Assembly: GCA_021397835.1 (NCBI GenBank)
Contig: JAJFZO010000087.1
Span: forward strand, 5,518,001 to 5,582,000
Direction of reading: 5' to 3'
Source: Moringa oleifera
Lineage: Eukaryota > Streptophyta > Magnoliopsida > Brassicales > Moringaceae
DNA length: 64,000 nt
In this document: piece by piece, positions 35,437-49,089 of the stretch
How positions within the stretch are numbered: the stretch's first letter is position 1
How the letters are laid out: each line of letters begins with the position of its first letter
The notes under the pieces: model-generated
Seen by the model: the letters and a program-made list of their open reading frames with translations, nothing else
Databases searched by the model: none
What the model was told of the DNA's origin: nothing
Program-made: the position numbers and the translations under genes

Positions 35437-38400
35437 GTCGTTGGATGTATAATAGAAGAACTCCACAAAATAATTTGTTCCTAGAATTTTTGTGGGGGTT
35501 GAGAAATTTGTTTCCACCGCATGTCAATTGCATGTGTATCGAGCATATGGGTTGTTTAAGTATCTATCTTCAAAATGCAAGTGTTTGCGTTTCCGTGACC
35601 CAAATACCGTTAGAATGCACTTGTGTAAAAAAAGCTTTCAGTCTAACTATTACCATTGGCATAACCATGGCGAGGCTCTCGACCCATATATTGCAAGTCA
35701 ATATGAACCTATTCTAGTTGATTATAATGTAAATAGTTATGAAAAAATGGTCATGGATGCTGCAAGAGTATCATCTATTTCGAATGTTGAATCAAAAATG
35801 CCTAATCTGAAGTTGGCTAAGTTTTATAATATGTTAACTACTACTCAATCACTTTTATGTGATAGATGTGATAGTCATTCCATTATATCAATGGCTACGA
35901 GATTACTGACTATTAAGTCAGATTATAATATAGTTGTCGCGTGCATGGATAAAATAATTACTTTGTTCAAAAAGATACTACTTGGCAAGCAATAGAATGC
36001 TCAATAATTTTTATTAAACAAGAAAGTTAGCTTCTTAACTTGGATGTGGTTATAAGAAATCAATGGTTGTCCAACTGGCTGCATGTTATATTACGGTAAT
36101 AGCGCCACAGGCCGAGAATGTAGATTTCATGGACAGAGTCATTTTCAAGAACAATAGAGAGTTAATAATCGAAACAAAGATGTGTCAAAAAAAAAAACAA
36201 ATGTAGTATTTGGCGATAGTTCCACGATTGCAACTATTGTTTGCTTCTAATGCAATTGTAGAGCATATGAGATGACATCATAAAAATTGGCGAGGAGAAT
36301 AAGTATTAGCACATCCTTCAAATAGGAAAGCTTGGAAGTATTTTAATCTTACTCATCTAAAGTTAGCATTAGAACCAAGGAATGTTCAATTAGGATTGTG
36401 TCCGATGGCTTCAATCCTTTTAACATGAGCTCTAATGTGTATTCATATTGGTCAATTATTTTGACCCATATAATCTTTCACTTGGGATGTGCATGAAGAG
36501 AGAACATATTTTTTTTTAACTTTAATAATTCCTGGTCTAAGCAACCGGAATGGTTTAATAGATGTGTTCTTACAGTCGTTAATTGATGATCTCAAATTAT
36601 TATGGGATTATGGTGTGTTGAAACTTATGACATCTCGCACAAGCTAAACTTTTGCATGAAGGAAACACTATTATGGACCATCAATGACTTTCCCACATAT
36701 GGTACGTTATCGGGATGGCAAACTATAGGTCGATTGGGTTGTCTAGTCTACATGGGATCATCCAAAAAAATTTTCTTGAAACATGGTGGAAAATCTGTTA
36801 CTTTAATTTTCATCGACAATTTCTCCCTATGACTCACCCATTTAGATGGAACAAGAGGAATTTTATCAAAGGTTGGATTGGAAATAGTAAACCACCAAAG
36901 AGACTATCTAGCACAAAAGTGTATGAGCAAGTTAGATTATTTCTTCAAATAATGACACTAGGGGCTTACATCGAACACCTAGCTATGGAAAGTTACATAA
37001 GTTTAAAAAATGTAGCATCTTTCAGGATTTACTTTTTTGGTGTGATTTGTTAAACCTGCATAAAATTAATATCATGCGTACTAAAGCTAATGTGTTTAAA
37101 AATATATTTCATATAGTAATGGACGTCAAAGGAAAAACTAAAAATAATATCAAGTCAAGGTTAGATTTACCATTATATTGTAGAAGAAATGAGTTGCACC
37201 TTGAAGATAAAGGTAATGGAAGCTTCATCAAACCTAAAGCTTAGTCTCACAGTTATATTATTTTTATTTAAATGCATTGCACTTTTAGAGTTAAGAATAA
37301 AGCTCATGTTGAGGGTTTTATATGTGAGGCTTACATGTTGGAGGAGACATCAACCTTTGTTCGTACGACTTTAAGGAACATGTCCAGTCTAAAAGTCGTA
37401 GAGTGCCACAAAACAATGATGGTGATGAGTCATTTAAGCATCCATTAATATATATCTTCAATTACTCTGGTCGATCTAAAAGGTTGGCTAAGTCTTATTA
37501 TCTCACTAGGGAGGAAGTGGTCGAGATCAGTAAATATGTGCTTATGAATTGTCTTGAAGTTAAACCTTTTGTGCAATAAGTTCTATTTTATATATTGTGA
37601 ACAGTATACTTCAAAAAATTATACTCCATACAATTTGACACGTGTTGTATACTTGCAAAATATACATTCAAACTATAACTGCAACCTTACCACATCTGAG
37701 CTCTATCGATATATATAAACATGTTCAATCAAACTTTCTTGGTTGGTTTAAGGACCATATAAGTTTATTCTTGATAATTGTCATTGCAAGTGTGACATAA
37801 TATATTTTTAATATCATTTCTATTAACGAAATTTAATTTCTTTGTCTTACTCATTGTTATCAGGTGGATAATCCCATGAATGAGGTTAATGATCAATTTT
37901 TGTATGATGTAGCATGAAAACCTATGAATAAGGTCAACACTTACCCAATTTATTATGTCAATGGTTATTATTTCCATACTTCTAATTGGGCTAGTAATCG
38001 AAGCATCAACAACTCTAGAATATCTTAGATAAGTATAGATGCTATGCATCATGGAATTGTAGAAGAAATAGTAAAGATAAAATATCTTGGCATACTTGTG
38101 AAGCAATTGATACTATTTAATTACAAGTGGTTTAAATATTTTAGCGTGGTTAAAAGAATTTGTCGCAAATATGGAATCATTGACGTTAAGACCAATAAGA
38201 GATATAAAGGCAAGGATACATTTATTTTTGCACAACAAGTAAAATAAGTGTATTTTGCACTGTGTATTAATCCTACTCTACATAAGAGAGATTGGTTTAT
38301 GGTCATCAAAACAAAAGCAAGAAACATAATTAAATCTTCAGATGATCCATTCCAAGATGATTTGTCAGATCAATTGCCCATATTCTCTTTTGATGATCAT

Positions 38401-38560
38401 ATTTCAATGATCAAGGTGAAGAGATTCAAGCTAAAGAAGACTTAGTTCAATTAAAAGATAAAGATGAAGAAGTATCATTTGAAAGTAGGGAATTTGATAG
38501 TCAACATGAAACTTTCGTTAATTACATTATTGATAGTGATTAATTGTTAAGGTTTGTCAT
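35437..38560 (+). pseudogene. CACTA TNP2-type transposase
   Basis: Readable domains in order. Transposase-associated N-terminal domain at 35445-35690, frameshifted near 35490, with a KCKC...MHLCKK segment. Cys-rich segment near 36065-36120. TNP2 core at 36240-37040, in pieces: LLWTINDFPTYGTLSGW at about 36673, then a HGGK segment and MTHPFRWNK at about 36829. A DUF4218-like part follows at about 37190-37580. A DUF4216-like part lies at about 37930-38445 (RDWFMVIKTKAR near 38290). Many stops and frameshifts; introns are likely near 37585-37860. The family catalyses cut-and-paste transposition of CACTA elements. Dead. Confidence 0.85.
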
Positions 38561-38689
38561 CAAATGTATTACAAAAACAATTAAATTGAGATTCTTATGA
38601 TTAATTCCTAGCTAAACATGTCACGTTGATTGTTTACAAATGTCAAAGAGAGGGGGACATGGTGCGTGAGGTCGTAGAAGCAGAGGTAA

Positions 38690-40720
38690 ATGGTCCTTCA
38701 AGTTAGACATATCTCCTGCAGTTCATATAGATCACCTTTCATTCATACAGGTTCACATTCCCCCTATGTTTCTACTAACGAACCAGTGCATCTAGCTTTA
38801 TCACCTTTAGCTAAGATATAATCACCTCGACCATCATCTTTTGAGCATACACCATCACCCCGATATACTATAGTTCATACACCATTTGCTGAGTCAATGT
38901 GTCCAGCAAGTGACAGTAGATGATATGTTCAGCCTATCAAAAAAGAGTATGATAACTTAACTTTTTTACTATATTATAATTATATGAATATCACGTAATT
39001 TATTATATTTTTTATATTACTTTGTTTGTTTTCAATTCTTTTTTATAGGTTGTTACCAGCATCTAGGAATGTTGCCATCATATCTGGAATTATCAAGCCG
39101 AAGTATGATCAACCATGGACAGAGTGGTGTGAAGTTCCAAATGATGTCTGTGACTTGTGGTGGGTCGAATTTCAGGTATTGTAAATATTCATATCGTTCA
39201 ATAACCAACATATCACATCCTTGTAGTGATAGTTATTTACATGTTCAACTAACTAATTTGAGTTTAATGTTATTATAGAAAAAATGTAGGTGGGATCCAC
39301 TTATAGATGGTGTTATTAGACGACTATGGAAGACTAAATCTCTAAATGTTATTCAATCGAGTCTAATGTCGATCAAAACAAAGAAGTCAAAGGGAACATG
39401 AACAATATATTCATGATGCATTATGGGCTAAGTAGACAACAGATACAACTTTCTTGCAGATATCACAGCGGAATAAGAATAATCAGGCTGTTAGTGAAGC
39501 TGTTGTGCATTAAGGAGGATCTATTTCTATTTTTAAGCATAGAAGACGAATGGTAAGTTTTCAATTCGATTAATTATTTTTATTTATTTATTATATATTT
39601 ACTTATATTTTTAATTTTTATTTACCGTTTGTTACTTATTAAGCTAATTTGTTTAAGGGAGATCCCACCATGGCAAAGCTCTTTTGATAGTTGAACCATA
39701 ATGAGGAGATCAACACATGGGTAATGGAGAAAGCTGCACCAGATTTATGTGAGTACATAGGATAAAATATATTTGTCACAATGATAATATGTATTGCATG
39801 AAACTAATGTAAAAAAAAACAGTATGTGTTGAATGGTGTAAAAGAACAATGTAGGATACCTAGATTCAGTGTTTTAGTTATTTGGATACTCTAGTTTATA
39901 GATAGCTAGATTAGTGAAACAAGATTAAAAAATGAAAGGAAAGAGTTTATATCATTCAAAGTAAAGGTTATTAAAAATTTATTTCCTTACTTTGATGCAA
40001 TGATGTGGTACAATTAGTATGTTTAGTTATAGTTTGGGTATCTTGAGGCATGTACATAAAGATAACTATGGTAAATTACTTCTACATAGTTTCTTTCCCA
40101 TTTAAATTTGGTAGTTTGACTTATAAGTATTGGGACAAAGTTGTGCTAATAGATCTATATTTTGTTTAATTAATTCACTGTTTCAATGATGTGGTTTTAT
40201 TGATATATAAGTATTTATTTGTCTTGATTAAAAAAGTTTTGTTTTCTTTTTTTTTTTTTTTTTTTGCCCATTATGTTGTAAGCTGGTTATGAAAAGTTAA
40301 AAAAGGACACCCTTACCTCAGGATCATCTGTTGATGATTCTATCCTCTTTTTTTAGGCTAAAAATGGAAAGAATAAGACAAGTAGGGCATACGGATTTGG
40401 TTCTGAGGTTACCTTATATGGATCACCTGACTTTACTTCTCAGTCCCCACATGTTCCATCTAGTGTTACAATGCAACTTCTAATGTTCCACTTTAAAGAC
40501 ATACAACAACAACTAGACAAAGAATGTGCAGAGATGGAAAAAGAGTCTTCAGAGAGAACGTGCTGTGAGAGAAGAAGAAAAGAAAAGATGGAAGAACAAC
40601 TTGAAAGAGAACATGATATGATGGAGAATCAACAAAGAGACTTGAGAGAAGAGATGCTTAGACATATGAAATTTTCTATAAGAACATGTAAAATTTCTTA
40701 CAAAATTTTTTCATAAGAAT
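38690..40720 (+). pseudogene. CACTA second gene, transposase_24 / TNPA-like
   Basis: A proline/serine-rich start (about 38700-38950, SPSYT-like repeats), then after a probable intron (about 38945-39050) a block ending QPWTEWCEV...DLWWVEF at 39060-39180. Further on is RWDPLIDGVIRR...KTKS at about 39285-39345, typical of plant En/Spm transposase_24 proteins. Additional exons lie near 39385-39550, 39660-39760 and 40280-40460. A strongly charged coiled-coil tail is open at 40471-40716 (E/K/R-rich). In Spm-type elements the second product binds subterminal repeats. Stops are present, so it is a relic. Confidence 0.72.
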
Positions 40721-41345
40721 ATGTAAAAATTCTTATGAATTGTTTTTTGTAAAAATACATAAAAATTCATAAGGAAAATTTTTGTAAGAATATGTAAACA
40801 TTCTTACAAAAAAATTTCGTAAGAATAAGTAAAAATTCTTACAAATTTTTCCTTAAGAATACGAAAAAATTGTTACGAAAAATTTTTGTAAGATTTTCTT
40901 GCCAAATACTGTCATATAATTAAGTTTCGAAAAAAATATAATTTCATAAAACTTCCTATGGAAATATATTCGCGAGAATTCATATAATACCATTAACAAA
41001 TTCCAATAGAAATATTTTTGTTAGAATATTAATTAGATAAATTTTTAAAATTATTAATATATATTTTTGTAGGAAGCTAATGAATTTTATAGATTTTTCA
41101 ACGATTATCTACACCATTGGAAATTTTATATAATATTTTTATACAAACATAATAATATATATTACTAAATATTCTAATAAAAAATTGATTGGAATGTCAT
41201 CAGAATATTCTAACGAAAAATTGAAACAATTGGAAAATTGTTTTTCTGACAACAATATTTCTTATGACAATTGTTTTGCGAGAAATTCCATTAGAATCTT
41301 AGATTCTAACAAAAATATTCTAATAGTTTTTTATCGTTAAAATAT
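40670..41345. repeat. CACTA subterminal repeat region
   Basis: Many short inverted motifs of the form GTAAGAAT...ATTCTTAC, separated by 5-8 bases and recurring about every 45-60 bases from 40670 to 40890, then related degenerate copies to the right terminus. CACTA elements carry such transposase-binding repeats next to their ends. The left end shows no equally clear array. Confidence 0.7.
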
Positions 41346-41389
41346 ACTAATTGTGTTGTAGTGCTTTGAACATGTGAAAATCAAGCTCC

Positions 41390-43440
41390 CATATCACTTT
41401 GACAATACTAGAAAAAGATAATTTCCCAATTACAAGATGTTTGTCGTTAGTACTTTCAATTTGCATAATTGTTGTAACCACATTAGCTCCATTATTCTGT
41501 ATGACTCAATTATTATCCCTTTCTCATGTATGGAAGCGATAACCATTCATTTCATATGCAGAATACTTGACAACTTCATGTCAAGGTCTATGTGTTACCC
41601 ATTCTACCATAAAAAAAAAAAGTTAGTTTGGCATTTGTGTTTCAGATAACATCTACGAAAAAAAAAAGTAATATCAAATAGATTTTAGTATGAAATAAAT
41701 AGAAGATATATAACAAGTTTTAAAAAGAAAAAGAAAAAAAATGGGCACCTTTTCTCGAAACCAAGAAGTGAAGGTTTGAGTATGCTAATCTTGTACCCGT
41801 TTGGAACATTTTGATTAATGAAGATATTGTAACTCCAAATACTTGAAAAATGCTCATTGTGAATGAAATAAGGTTAAGCTCATCTAATGACAATACATGT
41901 ATCAACAATATGTTTGATCATCAAATTAAACATAGAGTTGGAAAAGACTTACTCAACATATTGTTAGGCATCAACTAAATTTAGCAATATGTACATATGT
42001 GCTTATTCCAATTCTTGTCGATCAATAGTGACAATATGACTTTTGAGTAATGGCTTTTCAACTTGGGTGTCATTTTCTTGTTCATAAGGATTAACAATTG
42101 CATGCATTATCAGAGTAATATCCTTCACATAGAATTCAATAATGCATCCTTCTAGACGATTATGATTACATTCATGTCCTTTCAAAATTTTTATCATTCA
42201 ATAATGCATCCTTCTAGATGATTACGATTACATTCATATCCTTTCAAAAATTTTATGTATAATTCAAATGAATACATCTACCTAAGGTAAACTGATCCAG
42301 ATAATCTTACTTCTTTTACTAGGTGTTCTATCAAATGCATAATATTATACATATATATATCTAATACATACATACACACATATATATGGTGAAAACTATT
42401 TTACAAACAAGCAAAAGGTAACCACTAAATCCTACTATAGTTTCCCTAGTTTTGAAACATCCATTTCCTTATTGCATAGATTATTGAAAAAGAAGCAAAA
42501 TCTCATGATTGCATGTCTAACATGTTTTGCCAAGACTGAGCGAATAGCCCACTGTAAAAGTTATTGTGTAAAATAATGATAATCATGAGATTTAAGACCA
42601 TCAACTTCCAAATTTGTTATTGAAACAAGGTTTCAAATTTTTGAAAAATACCCATCTAAAAACTTTTATGTTTAATAATGTCTCACAAAACATCATTTTA
42701 TCTGACTTGCTTAAAATGTAATATGTACCTAGTAAATAAGTTTTACCACTAACATATTAAGAGCTAATTCTTTTCTCAAACCTATTTTTGCAAGGTTCAA
42801 TCGAGTATTGATCCCATCTTTATATTTTTCAAGAATATTAAGTAAAGCTCAATAGATACTTTCACAAACATTTTCTTTTTCAATATGCATTACGACCAAC
42901 ATGTGTCAAACATATAAAGGTTTCTAATATTCAAGGTCAAAAAACCATGACTTCTTCTTGAAGAATGATTGAAAATTGTCATTATATCCTTTGCCCCATA
43001 CTACTTTCTTCATGCCACATGTTTTCTATCCCATGTGTTATTAATATAACTAACTTTTTATAAGATTTCCTCCCCACTTAGTGTACAAAAGGGCGAACCA
43101 ATTTCATACTCTCGATTAAATGCTTTCTTTTGCTTTCTAAATGGGTGGTTGTTTTAGGGGGAAAAAAAACTTTTATGACCTATATGTACATTCATCTTAT
43201 AGTGTTATAATTTACAAGTGTACGTGCTTTCACCACATATTGGACAACATAACAACTCTTAATTGAATAACCAGAAAGATTCTTAAAAGCGGGAAAATTA
43301 TTAATCATCCACAACAAAACAACGTGTAGCGTAAACAACTCTTTTTTTATTAGAATCAACAACCTTAACATCAACTTTTCAAAAAAGCTTATGTTGGCCC
43401 TAAGTAGGTAACCCAAAAGAAGGGTGAATCAGGTATTTAA
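41390..43440 (-). pseudogene. Second CACTA TNP2-type transposase relic
   Basis: Read on the minus strand from 43440 downward. A TNP2 core comes first (LLWMINNFPAFKNLSGYS in the open piece 43192-43416). It is followed by an RRFLP-like stretch near 43150, a conserved HIEK block near 42870, an SHDYH block near 42590, a DUF4218-like piece open at 42003-42197, and a DUF4216-like piece near 41450-41590. Stops and frameshifts occur throughout. No terminal repeats of its own were found. It belongs to a different CACTA subgroup from 35437-38560, judging by residue differences. Confidence 0.78.
42135..42258 (-). repeat. 62-bp tandem duplication in CACTA relic
   Basis: Units 42135-42196 and 42197-42258 differ at only a few positions, within the DUF4218-like part. 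Confidence 0.8.
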
Positions 43441-44165
43441 AATTTTGTTGCTTTTATAGCAAGATTCCAAGCTTTCACGCAATGATTCAGGTACCATAAC
43501 AATATGTTCGCAAACTTGAGTGTATAAATTAAAAAGAATGGGTAAAAAGAGCAAACATAAGGTTTAACGTGATTCAGCCAACCTTTGCCGATGTCCACGA
43601 CTTTAAGCTATGCTTAAGAATTTCATTATACCTCTTTTTTTGAAATACAACTTGGTTATTTTCCAACCAAATTCTTTTACAATAAGATGATTCCACACTT
43701 TAATACCTAAATATCACCAGAATCATATATGGTTATTCCAATAAGAAATTCTCACATGAAAGTTGAGTAATCATAATGAGTTTAAGATCTCTCAAAAGAT
43801 AGCCAAAAGATGGATGATTTTTCAAGTGTTATAAATGACGTTTAGGCACTTAAAATGATAAAACATCATAGATAAGTATACTTTTAAACTTGGTACCGCT
43901 TCAGACATAAGTATTTTTTACGGTACCAAGTTTTGCTTCTTAGTATCGCCCGACAATAATGCCATTGAATAGCGACGATACTGCTCAACATATACTAGTA
44001 GCATCTAAACTCTCTTCTAGTACTACAGGCCAATGACAGTAGCACCTAGGAATGATGGTATCACCTTAGACAGTAATATCTATGATAGTATCATCCCTAG
44101 GCTAATAATGTCACTAATGTTGCTTTGTGGTCTTACCACCCAATCACAATAGTACCACTCTTTTT
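43441..44165. mobile_element. Unclassified retroelement-like relic
   Basis: Contains an ACGTGATTCAGCCAACC...GATGTCCACGAC stretch (about 43566-43605) of a kind common in plant retroelement LTRs, and a degenerate array of GGTACCGC/AGTATCGCC-like words at about 43890-44160. No termini or coding sequence. Classification uncertain. Confidence 0.3.
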
Positions 44166-47100
44166 TTTTTCCCTTTACCATGCTATTCTATCTTTTAGAT
44201 TATTTTTCTAACTTTTCTTAAAGATATTTCTATGAAGATGTGATCCATTTGAAAAGCTCTTTATAGTTTATTTTTGAAATACTTATAAAAAAATGAGTTT
44301 TAAGTTCAAGCTTATTTGAAAAGGATGCATAAGGTATGTGTATGATCATCCATTTATTTAAACAATCTAAGCATTATTATTGAAAGAAAAGTTTGTTCCT
44401 ATCTAAGATCTAGCTTTTCCTTTATTCGCTTAAGTTTAATCTCTTACTGTATTTAATTCTTTGCTCATGATTTGACTTCTTAACACCTTGAATGCTTCAC
44501 ACTTAAACAACCATATTAGTTTAAGCATAAATGATTTGTTATCATCAAAACTTAAGCTAATTATTCCTTAATGGTATAATGAGGCAAACAATAATAAGGC
44601 TAACAATCTTTTTTTTCAACAATAACAAACCCATTATGCCAAATACAAATAAAAACATGAAGGAAACCTCTATACGGCATTTAATGTATTTATTCATTAA
44701 CAGCTTGCGGAAATTTTGCATAAGTTTGGTATTTTACCTCACTATTTATTTCCCCTTTTTTAGGCATCATCCAAGAAAGGCGTGTAAGAAGGCAACCATG
44801 TAGGACAAAGGCTCATTGATCAAGGAAATAAGCATTAAAGATCCATAGCACATAAAGGAGCAATTTTAAAAAATATCAAAAATAAGAAAAGAAAACTTGA
44901 AATGTTTTTCACTAAAACATTCAATATACGTTAAAAAAAACAAAGGAGTTTAATGATGAAAAATTGAAAGTCTAAACAATTTGAAAAAGTTTCACTAAGA
45001 TGTTTATAAACTCTTGCATGTGTGGATTGTTATACCCACTAATCAATACAGCCTTCATTCAGAATGGCCACCAAAATATAAGTTTGGATTTTCACTAATA
45101 TACTTAAAAGTTTAAAGAGCTTAATAGAAAACCATAGAAAAACCGAAGGAAAACTTAAGCTTAAACTCCTCCTAAGTTTATGCAACCTATTTTGATAAAA
45201 GAAAAAAAAAAAAAAGGTCACATTTTGGTTTGAGCAAATTCTTCCTTTTACTTTGCAATCCGAGCTCATCTTTTTCATCCATTTTACAAAAATACAAGAT
45301 GCAAGCACTCCTAATAGTTTGCCATTAACTTCCTAAACTCCCTATGTAAACCAAAAGATATTTACCAATACATCATTCATGCATTTATAAAACATGAAGC
45401 TAAGCATTTGCATATGTATACATATGCAGCAAACATAAAAAAAAGTTCATGATTTCTCATAAACCATCCACTCATTTATCAATATGTGTATTTCAATCAA
45501 GTGGATATCAATATCTTAAGCACTCCAATGTGCATCAATTCTATTCATTTCAAGATATTAGTCATAATCGAGAACAAAGATAAATTTCATCCCTCCATAA
45601 TAAAGAGAAAATTTAAAAGTGACTAAAGATGATTATTTTCAATAAATAAATCAATCATTTACAATGATTAAATGTACCTAACAACCAAAAATCAATATGG
45701 TACACAAAATTACATTATAGAAGACCAACTTACATAGGCCAACTGTGCCTTCTATCAAACATATTACATTTAAAAAAAAATCATTTTGGTGGTGGATACC
45801 CATAATCCACCTTATGTTCGAAACCTATCTTATCAATTATAATCCTAAGATAGTGAAGTTCTTATTGAACTTGTTGTTCCGTATCATCTATGCGATGAGT
45901 AATGCTAATCTCCAAACTTTTCATTCAAATGGTGATGAAGTTCTATAATGCCTCAAATTAAGTATTAGTAGATCGAGGTTGAGAAGAGCTTTGGGCATAA
46001 GCATAAGTAAATAGGTCCTAGGGTAATTGCATAAGTAAAAGTCACATGCACATCACTCATGTGTACAAAATCGTTAATGTTATCCTAATTTTTGCCCTAG
46101 TTTTCTCCATGTTTTTATAACTATATTAACTACCTATATAAAAGGCAGTTAATTTTGATCCTGAGAATTAGAAAAAGTACGAGAAAAGAATGGGAAAATT
46201 ATCAGAGCAGAGAGAGCATTATGAGAGCTTTCTGAAGAAGCTTTATAACCTAGTGACAATCAACCTTGTTTATGATCATCTCTTGGCAAGATTGATCAAT
46301 ATGGTGAAGAATTGGAGCTTGTAAGATTGTTCAAGGTGTTCTTGTTCATACTTAACTTTTGGATTTGTTCGCTTAATGAGATTCATTCATGCATGCGTAT
46401 CGAATCATATTAATTCAGATATATTTGTGTGTGTGTTGCAGATTGATCACTTAAAGTTGTTGCACATATATACTTTATTTTTTATTAGCTACTAATTCTT
46501 GATGATATTATTTGACTAGATTAAATCAATTAAGTAAAAGTTTCATGAAACTTTTATTTTTACCCTACGTTACCAATCAAATCCTTATATTCAAAAAGTG
46601 ATAAATCAAACATTATTCTATCAATTTGATCTAAGTTAAATCTCATCATCGAATAATTCAAAAATTAGAGATATTCGAATTAAATATCGTTACAAAAAAT
46701 TTCAAAAAGTACTGAAAATATATTTTTTAAAAATTTACACTGTCAAAAACTTGAAAAATTCATTAAAAAAATATATTTTAAGTAAAAATTATTCAAATTT
46801 AAAAGATGAACTCGAAATGGAGTGAAAATTTTATTTAAGTTATTTTTTGAGATATTTCAATAAAAAATATCTTTTAATTTTTTTATAATTATTTAAATTA
46901 AGATTTAATTTGAATCAATTTGATAAATTAATGTTCAATTTGTCGCTCTATGAACACAAAGATTTGATTGGTCATATGGATGCATGTTAAGGTTTCAATT
47001 ATATATCGATCAAATAAGATTTCGTTCAGTTGAAAATAAATTAGAGTGAGTTATGGACTAACTAGCAAATAAATTTAGAAATTACACAGGTCTAACAAAT

Positions 47101-47690
47101 GGGTTGTTCAATATTCCAGACACTGATTTGAGCTACCACTTCATGGTCGCATGCTAATGCTGCATTGTGAGTCTTAACCTTTAGGTTTCTAAACCGTTCA
47201 TCTTGGACCAATGTGATGATAAAAAGTCAAAGGACGAAAAGTGGAATAAAATACTCCATATGGCACCATTTTAAAAGATTTTTGAGAGATCTGCTCATGA
47301 CACAAGTTTAAGAAGTTAACAAATTAGTGGGAAGATGATTCTAAGAATTTGCTACTAGGAAAATCAATTTTGGTATACTTGGAATGAGATGTCAATTGTT
47401 TGTGTTGTCTGCTCCATTATAAGTACGAGGTCTATGATTTACACTTCTATCTCCGAAATCGATTTCTATTAACTGGGCCTTTATAGTTTGAGTGAATCGA
47501 TAAAGAATTGGTGCATGTTACATCTGTGTCACTTACAATTGTTTAGGGTAAACCATGTAAGAAGGACTGGAGATGATAAAGGAGAACCATTAAGGCTGAT
47601 GATGTCTTGCTATAGCATATCTCGATATTACTTCTTTATCTTATCCTTTTGCTTATGAGGATATTTATAGAGCCTCCCAAGTTGAGGATC
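44166..47690. other. AT-rich intergenic sequence
   Basis: No gene that I can support. A TATAAAAGG-like box at about 46136-46145 is followed by an unremarkable transcribed-looking stretch (46150-46450) with a short run GTGTGTGTTGCAG. This could be an LTR or a promoter remnant, but nothing decisive is seen. Scattered open frames below 90 residues look random. Confidence 0.4.
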
Positions 47691-47697
47691 AGAACCA

Positions 47698-47710
47698 GGC
47701 TCTAATACCG
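47698..47710 (-). other. Primer-binding-site-like sequence beside a possible LTR edge
   Basis: The plus strand GGCTCTAATACCG is 11 of 13 identical to the reversed tRNA-Met primer site. Three bases later TGGTATGACCC (47714) could be the inner edge of an LTR extending right. The element would lie on the minus strand with its interior to the left. No second LTR and no coding domain were found. Confidence 0.35.
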
Positions 47711-47713
47711 AAT

Positions 47714-49020
47714 TGGTATGACCCTTTTAACTTGGATCAAATAATAGGACGCTGAAGTTCCACCTAATTTTATTTATGAAGATGGTTTATTGGAATTTTC
47801 CTTCCCTTTCTTATCTTGATTGACTTAAGGAAAATATGAGAATTCAATTAAAGAGAAAGCTCACTGATCTAACAAATATATACATACATACATATATAGT
47901 GAAAGTTTGCTTCCTTTCTCTCTGATTAATCAAAGTGCATAGCAACATCCTAAATTATCTAAGCAGGAAATATCAACAATTAATAAAAATAACCACAGTA
48001 ACTAGCAGAAAAATTAGCCATTAGCCTAAAAATTAGCAGCTAAGTAACTAATTCTTAGAATTATCATTTCACTAATTCATTGACTTTTTCTTGAACTTGC
48101 CATGAATAAATCTCTTTGAATCGAATTTGAACTTGAAACAAACCTAAACAGAACCTAAATCAAATCTAAACCTAAACTGTTTATAAACCCAAACTTAAAT
48201 TGAAATCTAAACTGTTTTTGAACCTAAATTTAAATGAAATCAAAGTTTAACGATTTAAGTTCCTATTCATTCTAGCCATGAATTTTGAACTAAACTCTAA
48301 CCATTGCCACTCCTACCTTAAGGCGGTAATCTACATATTCAGTGACCATGTTCCCTTAAATATCATTATTTATATAATGAAATAGATTTAGCATTTGATT
48401 TGTTTTTAATATTTTGATATATTAATATTTATTACAAAATATTATATTTAATAAAAAATAAATAAATTTTTAATTTTATTAAATCAATGCATATTATAAC
48501 TATAAAACACTAATAACATAAGTAAATTAATTAAATAATAATTTATCTTTCTATCTGAACATTCTTTCATACTCAATTTTTCAACTTTTGGATTGTTTCA
48601 ACTTCTCTCATTTCAATCCTATCTATTAATCAATTTGTACAACATGCTAACCATTTCTACTATTTCATTTAATTCATGATTTTGATAATTCATATTAGTA
48701 TTTATGTAACAATTGTGGTATGTTTATTTATATGCAATAGGATTAGCATAATTCATGGTGTACAAAAATTAGAGTGACAATAAATCATATTAAAAATTCA
48801 TATTAAGAATCAGTCGTTTATTTGAGTTTCAAAAATCAGAATCAGAATTAATATAAATCCCATTTATATGTTTATTTCGAAATAAATTATTGAAAATTTA
48901 TACATATACTTTTTTGAGTACAGAAAAAAGATATTATATAATATTATAATTTTTATAATTTTAAAAAATATAAATAGATATTACGTAAAATATTTTGTTA
49001 AAAATTAAAAAAAATGTCTA
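47714..49020. other. AT-rich sequence, possible LTR then unassigned
   Basis: May include the LTR suggested at 47714, with no defined outer end. Contains ATACATACAT microsatellite sequence at about 47878-47897 and short AAACCTAAA-type repeats at 48130-48260. No gene. Confidence 0.35.
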
Positions 49021-49089
49021 TTATATTAAAAAAAAACAAAAAGTAAATTTGTGAGAGGCCTAACAGTCGGATGAAAACTGAACCCATGA

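Larger units (their letters stand above)
34685..41363 (+). mobile_element. CACTA (En/Spm-type) DNA transposon, decayed
   Basis: The left end CACTACAACA (34685-) and right end TGTTGTAGTG (-41363) form perfect 10-bp terminal inverted repeats with the diagnostic CACTA start. Inside, on the plus strand, are a TNP2-type transposase relic followed by a second gene of the En/Spm transposase_24 type, then subterminal repeats. The length is 6,679 bases. The 3-bp flanks (TCT and CTT) do not match, so either the target duplication has mutated or the ends come from a rearranged element. Confidence 0.82.

Noticed and set aside
34682..41366. 3-bp target duplication of the CACTA element
   Set aside because: Flanks read TCT and CTT, which do not match.
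45039..45308. Minus-strand 89-codon frame
   Set aside because: Contains a poly-Phe run from an A-tract; no conserved features.
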